Assembly (NCBI GenBank): GCA_964392985.1
Contig: CAYMSF010000005.1
Span: 31,911 to 95,910 of the forward strand
Origin: CAYMSF01 sp964392985
Lineage (GTDB): Bacteria > Verrucomicrobiota > Lentisphaeria > Victivallales > Victivallaceae
Length of the DNA stretch: 64,000 nt
Reading direction: 5' to 3'
A program made the translations under genes and the position numbers. Shown here in pieces: positions 17,543-27,032 of this stretch (positions within the stretch are counted from its first letter, which is position 1; every line of letters begins with the position of its first letter). The notes under the pieces are model-generated. The model was not told the DNA's origin and ran no database searches. It worked only from the letters and a program-made list of their open reading frames with translations.

Positions 17543-20500
17543 ATGCCGAAACGTAAAGACATACAGAAAATAATGCTGATAGGCTCTGGGCCTATCGTGA
17601 TTGGACAGGCTTGCGAATTCGATTATTCCGGCACTCAGGCCTGTAAGGCTCTGCGTGAAGATGGTTACGAAGTGGTGCTGGTAAACAGCAATCCTGCGAC
17701 AATTATGACTGACCCGGATTTTGCCAATCGTACCTATATTGAACCGCTGACGAAAGAGATACTGCATGAAATCATCCGGCGTGAACGCCCTGATGCATTG
17801 CTGCCGACACTTGGCGGTCAGACCGCGTTGAATCTGGCCATGGAACTTTATGATTCCGGCATCCTTGATCGTTACAGAGTAGAAATGATTGGCGCAAATG
17901 CAGAATCAATTCGTCGCGCAGAAGACCGTGAGCTGTTCAAAAATACTATGAGCGGAATAGGTTTGGATTTGCCACGCAGTGGTTCCGCGCACTCGCTTGA
18001 AGAGGCAATATGCATTTCCAAGCAGATTGGCACAATGCCTTTAGTTATACGTCCCGGCTTCACTTTAGGTGGTACCGGCGGCGGAATAGCTTATAATATG
18101 GAACAGTTTGCGGAGATTGTTTCCCGTGGTTTGGAAGCCAGTAGAAACCGTGAAGTCTTGATTGAGGAATCACTATTGGGCTGGAAAGAATTTGAACTTG
18201 AAGTAATGCGTGACAAAAAAGATAACACTGTTATTGTTTGTTCAATAGAAAATATAGATCCGATGGGTGTGCATACCGGCGACAGTATTACTGTTGCTCC
18301 GGCGCAAACCCTTACTGACCGCTGCTATCAGGAAATGCGTGACGCGTCATTACGGGTAATGCGTGCCATTGGTGTTGAAACTGGCGGGTCAAATGTCCAG
18401 TGGGCGGTTAATCCGCAAAATGGGCGGATGGTTATTATTGAGATGAATCCGCGCGTTTCGCGTTCCAGCGCATTGGCTTCCAAAGCGACCGGTTTCCCAA
18501 TCGCGAAGATTGCCGCTAAGCTTGCAGTCGGTTACACTCTTGACGAGATTCGCAACGATATTACGCGTGAAACCCCGGCGTGTTTTGAGCCAAGTATTGA
18601 CTATGTTGTGACGAAGATACCACGTTTTGCTTTTGAGAAATTCCAGGCTGCAGACAGTACTTTGACTACCCAGATGAAGTCTGTTGGTGAAGCAATGAGC
18701 ATCGGGAAAACTTTCAAACAGTCTTTTCAGAAGGCTTTGCGTTCGCTTGAAACCGGGCGTGCCGGATACGGCGCCGATGGCAAAGATGGCAGATTTGCTG
18801 ATATGTCAGATGAAACGCTTGAAGCTGAATTGCGCAGACCAAATTGTGAGAGAGTCTTTGTAATTCGTGAGGCATTCCGGCGTGGCTGGAGTGTTGAACA
18901 GGTAAATGCCATGACCTGGATTGATCCATGGTTCCTGCGCCATATGCATGAACTTGCGGCATTCGAAGATGAAATCAGTTCTACCGGTTCGCTCGATAAG
19001 CTTTGTCAGGATATTCCACTGTTTATGCAAATCAAGGAATTCGGTTACTCTGACCGTCAGATTGCACATCTGCTTAAAAGTGATGATATTACCGTTTACA
19101 AGCGCCGGAAAGAACTTGGTATCATGCCGGTTTATGCACTGGTTGATACCTGCGCCGGAGAGTTTGAAGCTTATACCCCATACTATTATTCCACTTACGG
19201 AGAAAAGGATGAGGTAAGACATACTGGTAAAAAAAGTATAATGATTCTCGGTGGCGGTCCCAACCGTATCGGTCAAGGTATTGAGTTCGACTATTGTTGC
19301 GTCCACGCATCTTTCGCGCTCCGTGACGCAGGGTTTGAAACAATTATGGTAAACAGCAATCCTGAGACCGTCAGTACCGATTATGACACCAGCGACAAAC
19401 TTTATTTTGAACCGTTGACCTTTGAAGATGTACTCCATATTTATGAGCGGGAACAGTGTGAAGGTGTTATTGTTCAATTTGGCGGACAGACTCCTTTGAA
19501 TCTGGCGCAGAAACTTGCCGCTGCCGGTGTCAAAATCATCGGGACCAGCCCGGATAATATCGAAGCTGCTGAAGATCGTGAATTCTTTAAAAAGCTGGTT
19601 GACAAATTGAAAATTTTGCAACCGCCGAATGGAATGGCAAAAAACATTGACGAGGCCATAGAAATCGCAAACCGTATTGGTTATCCCGTGCTGGTGCGCC
19701 CGTCTTTCGTACTCGGTGGTCGCGCTATGGTTATTGTTTATAACGAGAATTATCTCCGTAAATACGTAGCCGAAGCGGTTGCAGCTTCAGAAGACCGCCC
19801 TGTTTTGATAGACAGATTTCTTGAAGACGCTACGGAACTTGATGTTGACTGTATCTCTGACGGAGAAAAGTCTGTTATTGGCGCAATTATGGAACACGTT
19901 GAACTTGCCGGAATACATTCCGGTGACAGCGCCTGTATCATTCCGACTCAAACACTGGGCAATGACGTTCTGGATAAAATCCGCAAACATTCATTCGCAC
20001 TGGCCAAAGAGCTGAAAGTATGCGGTCTGATGAATATTCAGTATGCGGTACAGAACTCAGAAGTCTATATATTAGAGGTTAATCCGCGTGCATCACGTAC
20101 TGTCCCGTTTGTCAGTAAAGCTATCGGCGTACCGCTGGCTAAACTGGCGGCGCTGGTGATGACCGGTAAAAAACTTAAGGACCTTAATTATACCAAAGAA
20201 ATTATTCCACGACATACTGTTGTCAAAGAGGCAGTCTTCCCGTTTGTCCGCTTTCCCGGTATTGATATTGCTTTAAGTCCGGAGATGAAATCAACAGGTG
20301 AAGTCATGGGGCTTGATTACTCCCCGGGCGTAGCTTACCTTAAAACTCAGGTTGCCGCCGGTAATTCACTGCCCACAGGAGGTAATGTCTTTGTCGGATT
20401 CAGGGACATTGACAAGGAAGTTGCTGTTCCGCTGGTGAAAAGTCTGGTGAATCTCGGATTTACCATTTATGCTACACGCGGTACTTCAACTGTGCTTTAC

Positions 20501-20809
20501 AATGCCGGAATCAAATGTAATGCCATTTTTAGAATTTCCCGCGGTCGCCCCAATCTCCTTGACATGATGAATGAAAAGAGTGTCCAATGGATTATTAACA
20601 CTCCGGAAACCGGGGCGGAATCCAAAGTTGATGAAATTCAAATGCGGGCACAGGCTGTTTCACATGGTATTCCGATTACTACAACTTTAGACGGTATGTC
20701 TGCCGCAATTGAAGGAATGAAAGCGCTTCGTGATATGGGTGGCAGAATGGAAATTTGCAGTCTGCAGGAATATCATCGTCACGTCAAGAAAAACAAAATA
20801 TTGTCTTGA
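17543..20809 (+). CDS. carB: Carbamoyl-phosphate synthase large subunit
   Basis: A 1088-residue enzyme that makes carbamoyl phosphate from bicarbonate, ammonia and two ATP. It contains the two homologous ATP-grasp halves: the first starts KIMLIGSGPIVIGQACEFDY, with RPGFTLGGTGGG and EMNPRVSRSSALASKATG; the second starts SIMILGGGPNRIGQGIEFDY, with RPSFVLGGRAM and EVNPRASRTVPFVSKA. The last 130 or so residues are the MGS-like allosteric domain (GFTIYATRGTSTVLYNAGI). AGGAT precedes the ATG. carA is not adjacent. It follows pyrG, so both pyrimidine genes are probably co-expressed. Confidence 0.97.
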   Translation: MPKRKDIQKIMLIGSGPIVIGQACEFDYSGTQACKALREDGYEVVLVNSNPATIMTDPDFANRTYIEPLTKEILHEIIRRERPDALLPTLGGQTALNLAMELYDSGILDRYRVEMIGANAESIRRAEDRELFKNTMSGIGLDLPRSGSAHSLEEAICISKQIGTMPLVIRPGFTLGGTGGGIAYNMEQFAEIVSRGLEASRNREVLIEESLLGWKEFELEVMRDKKDNTVIVCSIENIDPMGVHTGDSITVAPAQTLTDRCYQEMRDASLRVMRAIGVETGGSNVQWAVNPQNGRMVIIEMNPRVSRSSALASKATGFPIAKIAAKLAVGYTLDEIRNDITRETPACFEPSIDYVVTKIPRFAFEKFQAADSTLTTQMKSVGEAMSIGKTFKQSFQKALRSLETGRAGYGADGKDGRFADMSDETLEAELRRPNCERVFVIREAFRRGWSVEQVNAMTWIDPWFLRHMHELAAFEDEISSTGSLDKLCQDIPLFMQIKEFGYSDRQIAHLLKSDDITVYKRRKELGIMPVYALVDTCAGEFEAYTPYYYSTYGEKDEVRHTGKKSIMILGGGPNRIGQGIEFDYCCVHASFALRDAGFETIMVNSNPETVSTDYDTSDKLYFEPLTFEDVLHIYEREQCEGVIVQFGGQTPLNLAQKLAAAGVKIIGTSPDNIEAAEDREFFKKLVDKLKILQPPNGMAKNIDEAIEIANRIGYPVLVRPSFVLGGRAMVIVYNENYLRKYVAEAVAASEDRPVLIDRFLEDATELDVDCISDGEKSVIGAIMEHVELAGIHSGDSACIIPTQTLGNDVLDKIRKHSFALAKELKVCGLMNIQYAVQNSEVYILEVNPRASRTVPFVSKAIGVPLAKLAALVMTGKKLKDLNYTKEIIPRHTVVKEAVFPFVRFPGIDIALSPEMKSTGEVMGLDYSPGVAYLKTQVAAGNSLPTGGNVFVGFRDIDKEVAVPLVKSLVNLGFTIYATRGTSTVLYNAGIKCNAIFRISRGRPNLLDMMNEKSVQWIINTPETGAESKVDEIQMRAQAVSHGIPITTTLDGMSAAIEGMKALRDMGGRMEICSLQEYHRHVKKNKILS

Positions 20810-20845
20810 TGCTGTAGCCGATATAATATTTTCCGGGATGCGTCA

Positions 20846-21691
20846 ATGAAAGAGATTGAATACTCAGAATTAGTAAATCGTGTAGTATTGCTTTGTCTGG
20901 ATGCTGCATATAATTTGCCCGGCGATGTTACTGCTGCCATAGGTGAAGCATTATCCTGCGAAAAATCAGATTTGGGCAAAGATTTTCTTCGCCAATATTT
21001 GCTAAATGCCGAAATCGCGCGCAACGAATCCATGCCAATATGTCAGGACACGGGAACCTCGGTTTTTTTTGTTACTATGGGTGAGGATATCAAAATAGTC
21101 GGCGGTAGCTTAAATCGGGCATTGAACGAAGCTACTGCAATTGCCTGTCAACAGGGCTATTTGCGAAAATCAATCGTTTCAGAACCGCTATTTAAACGCC
21201 AGAATACCGGAGATAATACTCCCCCGATTATCCACTTGGAACTTGTCCCGGGTGATAAGTTAAAAATTATTATTGCACCTAAAGGCGGCGGTGCGGAAAA
21301 TATGAGCGCCATAAAGATGTTTGCACCATCGGCCTCACGTCAGGATATTATTAATTTTATTGCTGATACCGTTATAAAAGCGGGAGGAAATCCATGTCCG
21401 CCTACCGTTGTCGGTGTTGGTATCGGCGGTAATTTTGAAAAAGTTGCATTGCTGGCTAAAACTGCATTGCTGCGCCACCTCGGCCACCCTAATCCCAATC
21501 CTGATTACGCCGCACTGGAGCAGGATATTCTTACTGCAATAAACAGTTCCGGAGTCGGTCCGCAAGGCCTTGGCGGCAACACTACGGCTTTTGCCGTTCA
21601 TATTGAATACTTCCCATGTCACATTGCTTCACTGCCAGTAGCGGTAAATTTGAATTGTCACGCTTCGCGTCATGCAGAGCTGGAAATCTGA
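20846..21691 (+). CDS. Class I fumarate hydratase, alpha subunit
   Basis: A 281-residue N-terminal-type subunit of a two-subunit iron-sulfur fumarase (or the related tartrate dehydratase). Cysteines likely to bind the [4Fe-4S] cluster are in MPICQDTGTSVFF, near GGNPCPPTVVGVGIGG and in VNLNCHASRH; GGGAENMSAIKMFAPS and GVGPQGLGGNTTAFAVHIE are family blocks. The enzyme interconverts fumarate and malate and is oxygen-labile, fitting an anaerobe. The beta subunit starts 11 bp downstream. A tartrate dehydratase cannot be excluded from sequence alone. Confidence 0.88.
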   Translation: MKEIEYSELVNRVVLLCLDAAYNLPGDVTAAIGEALSCEKSDLGKDFLRQYLLNAEIARNESMPICQDTGTSVFFVTMGEDIKIVGGSLNRALNEATAIACQQGYLRKSIVSEPLFKRQNTGDNTPPIIHLELVPGDKLKIIIAPKGGGAENMSAIKMFAPSASRQDIINFIADTVIKAGGNPCPPTVVGVGIGGNFEKVALLAKTALLRHLGHPNPNPDYAALEQDILTAINSSGVGPQGLGGNTTAFAVHIEYFPCHIASLPVAVNLNCHASRHAELEI

Positions 21692-21702
21692 AAGAAATTT
21701 AT

Positions 21703-22257
21703 ATGTCTGAAATTGTTAGAATATCAACACCGCTCGATGATAGTAAAGTGGAATTATTAACTGCGGGACAGCGTGTTTTACTTTCCGGTACGGTTTATAC
21801 CGCTAGAGACGCAGCACATAAACGCCTTTGTCAAACTATCGAACGCGGAGAACCGTTACCATTAGATCTTCATGGACAGATAATCTATTTCGTGGGACCG
21901 GCTCCAGCTAAACCTGGCGATGCAATTGGCAGTGCCGGTCCTACAACCAGTTATCGCATGGACGCATATTCTCCCATACTTATTGCCAGGGCCGGTTTGA
22001 AAGGAATGATCGGGAAGGGGGCTAGAAATATCCATGTTAAAGATGCGATGAAACAATATAAATGTGTCTATTTCGCTGCTACTGGTGGCGCCGGTGCATT
22101 AATCGCCAAGTGCGTTATTTCCTGCGAAGTTATTTTGTATCCGGAATTGGGTACTGAAGCGGTGCATCGTCTTGAAGTTAAAGATTTTCCTCTTATTGTT
22201 GCTACCGATTCCAAAGGCAATGATTTATATTCGGCAAATCGACAAATCGCCGGATAA
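21703..22257 (+). CDS. Class I fumarate hydratase, beta subunit
   Basis: A 184-residue C-terminal-type subunit. The start MSEIVRISTPLDD, 11 bp after the alpha stop, is preferred; a longer in-frame start would overlap alpha by about 75 bases. Motifs: GTVYTARDAAHKRL, the substrate-binding GPAPAKPGDAIGSAGPTTSY and GMIGKG, and FPLIVATDSKGNDLY. It pairs with the alpha subunit to form the active dehydratase. No terminator was seen after it. Confidence 0.88.
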   Translation: MSEIVRISTPLDDSKVELLTAGQRVLLSGTVYTARDAAHKRLCQTIERGEPLPLDLHGQIIYFVGPAPAKPGDAIGSAGPTTSYRMDAYSPILIARAGLKGMIGKGARNIHVKDAMKQYKCVYFAATGGAGALIAKCVISCEVILYPELGTEAVHRLEVKDFPLIVATDSKGNDLYSANRQIAG

Positions 22258-22382
22258 CGATTGCCTGCTTGTTAGTTGTGTAGAATATTACGACGCAGAC
22301 TTTGTTTATCATTAAATCCTGATGGCACATGATTGCGTTAGCTTAAATCAATGTTGCCCAAACGTAAATTAGGATTATCCTC

Positions 22383-23501
22383 TTGGCGGAACTACTGAAA
22401 AATCAATTTGGTGTTGATATTCCGGAAAAAATAGCCCGGATGATATCTTCGGTATTTCCCGACTTCAACCACGATGCTTTTCTACAGGATGCCATCCTCG
22501 GGTACGATGAACTGCCCTTAATGCAGCGCGGGAAAAAAATCGCGCAATCATTACGTCGTTACCTGCCGGCTGATTATCGCGTCGCTTTAGAGATTTTGAT
22601 TGCATCTCTTGGTACAAAGATTGACAATACTGCTAACCTTGGTATGACAACATTCATCTATCTTCCGCATGTTTGTTTTGTGTCTGAATATGGTTTGGAC
22701 CATTTTGAAATTTCGTTACAAGCCCAGTATGAACTTACGCAACTATTTACCGCCGAATTCAGTATCCGGCCATTTATAGAGCGTTATCCGGAAGCAACTA
22801 TCGAACGACTGAAAAAGTGGGCTTGCGATTCTAATACTGATGTGCGCCGCCTGGTTTCAGAGGGAACTCGACCTCGCCTGCCATGGGCGCCACGACTTAA
22901 ACAATTCCAAAAAGATCCGGGACCAGTGCTGGAACTGCTGGAATTGCTCAAAGATGACCCGGAACTGTATGTCAGGCGTTCTGTTGCTAACAACCTTAAT
23001 GATATCGGCAAAGATCATCCGGAGCTTTTGGTGGCAACTGCCGGCAGATGGATGATTGATGCAAGCGAGGAACGGCGATGGATTATACGTCATGGTTTGC
23101 GTTCCGCAGTGAAACGCGCAGAACCAGGTGCTCTCACAGTTATGGGATTTGGTAATAATGCGATAGTCTCAATCTCAAATATTATTATCACGCCGGAACG
23201 CGTCGCTGTGGGTAATTCGGTAACTCTTTCTTTTGAAATCACCAATACTGCACTTCGCCGGCAGTTGATTCTGGTAGATTTCAGCATTCACTTTGTAAAG
23301 GCTAATGGAAAAATACTTCCTAAGGTCTTTAAATTAAAGACAATCAATCTTGCGGCTAAAGAAACTATACGGGTGAGTAAGTCAATTTCTCTGGCGAAAA
23401 TGACGACACGTAAACACTATCCAGGACGACATAAAATAGATGTTATATTGAATGGAAATGCCAGTGAATTAGGTTACTTTGAACTCATAATAGAAGCGTA
23501 G
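22383..23501 (+). CDS. alkC: DNA alkylation repair glycosylase, AlkC type
   Basis: A 372-residue protein. Residues 1-255 are HEAT-like repeats of the AlkC/AlkD superfamily, with the AlkC start LLKNQFGVDIPEKIARMI, the block DVRRLVSEGTRPRLPW and VRRSVANNLNDIGKDHPELL. The last 110 residues form a beta-rich Ig-like domain (NIIITPERVAVGNSVTLSFE), as in AlkC proteins. The family removes bulky or methylated bases such as 3-methyladenine and 3-methylcytosine without flipping the base. The start is TTG, with AGGA upstream. It appears to stand alone, 125 bp after the fumarase genes. Confidence 0.85.
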   Translation: MAELLKNQFGVDIPEKIARMISSVFPDFNHDAFLQDAILGYDELPLMQRGKKIAQSLRRYLPADYRVALEILIASLGTKIDNTANLGMTTFIYLPHVCFVSEYGLDHFEISLQAQYELTQLFTAEFSIRPFIERYPEATIERLKKWACDSNTDVRRLVSEGTRPRLPWAPRLKQFQKDPGPVLELLELLKDDPELYVRRSVANNLNDIGKDHPELLVATAGRWMIDASEERRWIIRHGLRSAVKRAEPGALTVMGFGNNAIVSISNIIITPERVAVGNSVTLSFEITNTALRRQLILVDFSIHFVKANGKILPKVFKLKTINLAAKETIRVSKSISLAKMTTRKHYPGRHKIDVILNGNASELGYFELIIEA

Positions 23502-23729
23502 TTCAAGATAATATTCAATACTGTCTATGCGCTATACCCTGCGATAAAATTTCTATTCAAGTTGTTTGATACAAAAGCCTGAAAAACATAAAATCGTAAA
23601 AATAGCGAGTGGAAATTATATAACTTACTGATTCATTCGTGAAATTTGCTTTTTTTGCAAGAGTAAGGTATTGTTTAATAGTTATATCTCTAGATTTTAA
23701 GACAAAAAACCTGTATTTGATGAGGTAAT

Positions 23730-24515
23730 ATGAGCACTGAATTATTTTATTTTTCCGGGACCGGCAACTCATTGTTTCTGGCAAAATTAATCGCTACCCG
23801 ACTCGGGGATGCAAAGATAACGAAAATAATCTATACTGACGATTGTGAAATAGTTTCTAACGCTGAAAGCGTGGGTATCATTTACCCGGTTTATGCGTTT
23901 AATATGCCCAAAATCGTCAATGTTTTTTTACATAAACTTAAAGTTGCCTCTGGCGCTTACGTTTTTGCTATTGGTAATTGTGCCGGACTTTCCGGCGCTG
24001 CAATGTTACAAACCAGACAAATACTTGAAAACCGCCAAATTCATCTCCAATTCGGGGCAATGTTGTTGATGCCGAGCAATTATTTACCATTCGGCGGAGC
24101 GGAGTCTGAAAAGAAGGTAAAAAATAAGGTTCGTAAGACAGAACGTAAACTTGAAACAATAATCAGCCTGATTAAGGAAAAACGTCGTGGAAAGGTTTCA
24201 AAGACTTTTTTATTTCCTCTCTGGTTGTCCAGACTTGGCTATCACTTTTTTTGCAAGGGTATCGCCAAAGAAATTAAAAAATTCAGTTCTGATGATAAAT
24301 GCATCAACTGCGGTATTTGTGCAAGGGTATGCCCAGCCGGTAACATCATTATGGCAGAAAATACTAAGAAACCTGAATGGGGAACTGATTGTGAATTGTG
24401 TATGGCCTGTATTCAGTGGTGTCCTGTCCATGCGGTTCAATGGGGTAACATTCCACCCGAACGCGCCAGGTATCATCACCCCGACATTAAGGTGGAGGAA
24501 ATGTTCTACCGTTAA
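23730..24515 (+). CDS. EFR1-type flavodoxin-ferredoxin protein
   Basis: A 261-residue protein. The N-terminus is flavodoxin-like with the FMN phosphate loop YFSGTGNSLFLA and the block GIIYPVYAFNMPKIV. The C-terminal 65 residues carry two [4Fe-4S] clusters: CINCGICARVCP and CELCMACIQWCP. This is the EFR1 layout, a soluble low-potential electron carrier or oxidoreductase common in anaerobes. GAGGTAAT precedes the ATG. There is no linked partner, so the donor and acceptor are unknown. Confidence 0.85.
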   Translation: MSTELFYFSGTGNSLFLAKLIATRLGDAKITKIIYTDDCEIVSNAESVGIIYPVYAFNMPKIVNVFLHKLKVASGAYVFAIGNCAGLSGAAMLQTRQILENRQIHLQFGAMLLMPSNYLPFGGAESEKKVKNKVRKTERKLETIISLIKEKRRGKVSKTFLFPLWLSRLGYHFFCKGIAKEIKKFSSDDKCINCGICARVCPAGNIIMAENTKKPEWGTDCELCMACIQWCPVHAVQWGNIPPERARYHHPDIKVEEMFYR

Positions 24516-24583
24516 TCATTTAAATTCACAGTTTAAGCCAGTAAAAATGCCTTTGAATTGTTATCTTTTTATTAGAAAAGGAT

Positions 24584-24611
24584 TTGACAAGTTGTTATTG
24601 GATTGTATCTT
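24584..24611 (+). promoter_or_regulatory. Candidate sigma70 promoter
   Basis: TTGACA (24584-24589), a 16-base spacer and TATCTT (24606-24611), upstream of the gene at 24769. The -35 is perfect and the -10 is 4 of 6. The implied leader is about 150 bases long. Confidence 0.4.
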
Positions 24612-24768
24612 AGTTATTGATTTGGAGTGTTTTTCTTTTGCACTGATGAATTTTATAGTTTAATTTAATCTTTGTATTTGAAGGTTACGGAAAAGTTTTT
24701 GAGCAGGTCTGCTAAACATTTGAATCTTTCTCGCTTATTATTAAGATTCTACAATTCAGGAGTTAGAA

Positions 24769-26016
24769 ATGAGCAGTAGATATTCTGAAGAATATTTCCG
24801 GGAAGTTTTGTTGTTGAGCATTATCCCCAGTATTGTTAACGGTCGACTTGATTTAAATAATATTTCAGTAGATGAATCTAATCCTACTCCGCCCGAAGAT
24901 TTAAACTGGGCGATTCAAACCATGGAGTCGAATGGTTTGCTTGCCAGAATTGACGATTTTAACTACGAGTTGACTGAGTCTGGAGTCAGTTACCTTCCTA
25001 CGTTAATACCTGCAGAAACTGTAACTCAAAGTCAGACTCCTGTACAAGAACCTGAAGCGCCGGCCGTTGCTCCTGCTGCTACAAGACCTCAAGTACCAAC
25101 GTTTAAAAAGCCTTCTGCCGCACCTGTTTCTTCAGCCGTGCCTCCGCCAACTGAATCCTCAGATGAACGTACTAATGCGTTGACCCATTTAATTTACGAG
25201 TCATTCATTTATAATAAGACGCTTGATTTGACTGAATTCGGTCCCCTTATTCTACGTGACCATAAACCGGACGTTTACGGCAAGTATAATTTTACTGACG
25301 AGGAAATTAATGTCGCACTCAGTGAAAAAGTGCGGCAGGGTATACTTTTCCTGCGTAACGTTGCGGAAGACGGACTTGACGGCGGTCAGGATAGCTATCA
25401 GATCATAAGTCACCCGGATCAGGCAATTAATCCTGATGATTATATCCCCTCGGATTTGAGAGATAAATTTTTTGATTTACGTGATGATTTCGCCGCAAGT
25501 GCAGCATTGGAACAAAAAATGACGAGTAGCGATATGCGCTCACAGTACAAGGCGGAGCGCAGTGAGTTGTTTTTGATGACTGATTTACCGCTTGATACGG
25601 AACGCTCGAAAGAGATAATGGCTAAATATGCTGTGATTGCTGATTTTGCCTCAACAATGCCGGAGGATTTACAGAAGGAATATTATAGCCGTGCCGCTAG
25701 GATATACCGTGAACATCATCGTCCAAACTACTTGACAACTGATGCTGAAAAAATTGAAATTGAAGCTCAGCGTATTGCCGCATTTGATGCTTTGAACCAG
25801 AAGTTTATCACTAGAAGGGACGAGGCTCTGCGCGAACTTGAAGAACAACGCCAGAAAGATGAAACTAGAAAAGGAAAAATCGGCTACAAACTCGCTCACC
25901 TGGCTCCGGGAATCGGAGATATTAAAAATATGTTTAATCGTATTAAGCCGCAAAAAAAAGACGGCGCAACAGATTCAGTCACGGACACCCCACCGTCTAC
26001 CGAAGAAAAAAAATAG
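24769..26016 (+). CDS. Unrecognised protein with winged-helix-like modules
   Basis: A 415-residue soluble protein I do not recognise as a family. Residues 1-80 look like a winged helix (AIQTMESNGLLARID, then YELTESGVSYL). Residues about 83-135 are a Pro/Ala/Thr-rich linker. Residues 140-215 may be a second winged-helix-like unit (THLIYESFIYNKTLDLTEF to DSYQIISHPD). The rest is helical, with a charged coiled-coil stretch near residues 335-370 (ALRELEEQRQKDETRKGK) and a basic then polar tail. AGGAG precedes the ATG. There is no signal peptide. A DNA-binding or scaffolding role is possible, but this is speculation. Confidence 0.5.
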   Translation: MSSRYSEEYFREVLLLSIIPSIVNGRLDLNNISVDESNPTPPEDLNWAIQTMESNGLLARIDDFNYELTESGVSYLPTLIPAETVTQSQTPVQEPEAPAVAPAATRPQVPTFKKPSAAPVSSAVPPPTESSDERTNALTHLIYESFIYNKTLDLTEFGPLILRDHKPDVYGKYNFTDEEINVALSEKVRQGILFLRNVAEDGLDGGQDSYQIISHPDQAINPDDYIPSDLRDKFFDLRDDFAASAALEQKMTSSDMRSQYKAERSELFLMTDLPLDTERSKEIMAKYAVIADFASTMPEDLQKEYYSRAARIYREHHRPNYLTTDAEKIEIEAQRIAAFDALNQKFITRRDEALRELEEQRQKDETRKGKIGYKLAHLAPGIGDIKNMFNRIKPQKKDGATDSVTDTPPSTEEKK

Positions 26017-26282
26017 TTTGTTAATTGTAATCAGGTCATTATTTCTGCGATATAAACCGGGTGCTTAGTCATGTTTTGTATTTTCCCCTCATGAATCATA
26101 CTCAAATATGTTTGAAAAGTATGAATTCAATGCTATTTATAAGTTGTTTTTTAATTCCATGACCAGTTCGATTGCGTCGCGGCGATATGTTTGAATATTT
26201 TATGGTTTATTATTGACTGAATTTTAGCATAGTTAGTTTTTCCAGATAGTGGATTGGGTAAATTATCAGGACATCGAAAAAT

Positions 26283-27023
26283 ATGGCGGAGTTGAAGTTA
26301 TCAATCATTACAGTTACTCTTAACAGTGAAAAATATCTTGAAGAAACTATTCGCAGTGTTATCTCTCAAGATTATAAAAATTTTGAATACTTTATTGTTG
26401 ACGGTGGTTCTACCGACGCAACGCTAAAAATTATTAAAAAGTATGAAAAATACCTTTCCGGTTGGATTAGTGAACCAGATCTCGGCATGTATGATGCGAT
26501 TAACAAAGGAATCCGCCGGACGGTTGGAGATATAATCGGGATAATAAATTCTGATGATTATTATTTCCCCGGGGCATTTACCAAAGCCGTTAAAGCGTTT
26601 CAGGACGAGAGTCTTGATCAATATATTTTTTGGGGCGATGTGTTGTATGAAGACGGGGAAATTGCCGGATGGAGGGATTGGAATCTGACCCGTGGGGCAT
26701 TCGCGCCGCATCCATCGATGTTTTGTCCTCGTCGTATTTATGAGCGCATAGGCTTATACAGCTTGAATTATAAACTGCTCGGTGACTATGATTTCATGTA
26801 TAGAGCAATTCATAAACATGGAATTAAACCACTGTATTTGCGTGAACCGATTGCTTTTTTCAGGAGTGGCGGGATGGCGTCGAAAAATATTCTACATTCT
26901 CTTTTCGATGAACTGAAGGTCAAATTGCGTTACCGCCAATCACCTTTTATTGCCATTCCAATGTTTCTTTTAAAAATTCTTAAAAACAGTCCTAAAATTC
27001 TAAGGAATATTTGTCCGGAATAA
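26283..27023 (+). CDS. Glycosyltransferase family 2
   Basis: A 246-residue GT-A glycosyltransferase. It starts LSIITVTLNSEKYLEETIRS, then has VDGGSTDATLKII and the DXD-type metal site GIINSDDYYFPGA. GMYDAINKGIRRTVGD matches the WcaA-like group that adds sugars in polysaccharide or lipopolysaccharide synthesis. The C-terminus has a hydrophobic-basic stretch (IPMFLLKILKNSPKILRN) that may touch the membrane. The next glycosyltransferase starts 9 bp downstream. Confidence 0.85.
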   Translation: MAELKLSIITVTLNSEKYLEETIRSVISQDYKNFEYFIVDGGSTDATLKIIKKYEKYLSGWISEPDLGMYDAINKGIRRTVGDIIGIINSDDYYFPGAFTKAVKAFQDESLDQYIFWGDVLYEDGEIAGWRDWNLTRGAFAPHPSMFCPRRIYERIGLYSLNYKLLGDYDFMYRAIHKHGIKPLYLREPIAFFRSGGMASKNILHSLFDELKVKLRYRQSPFIAIPMFLLKILKNSPKILRNICPE

Positions 27024-27032
27024 GGATAACTG

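Noticed and set aside
18806..19621. A 271-codon open frame on the minus strand
   Set aside because: It is antisense to carB and reflects codon bias of that gene.
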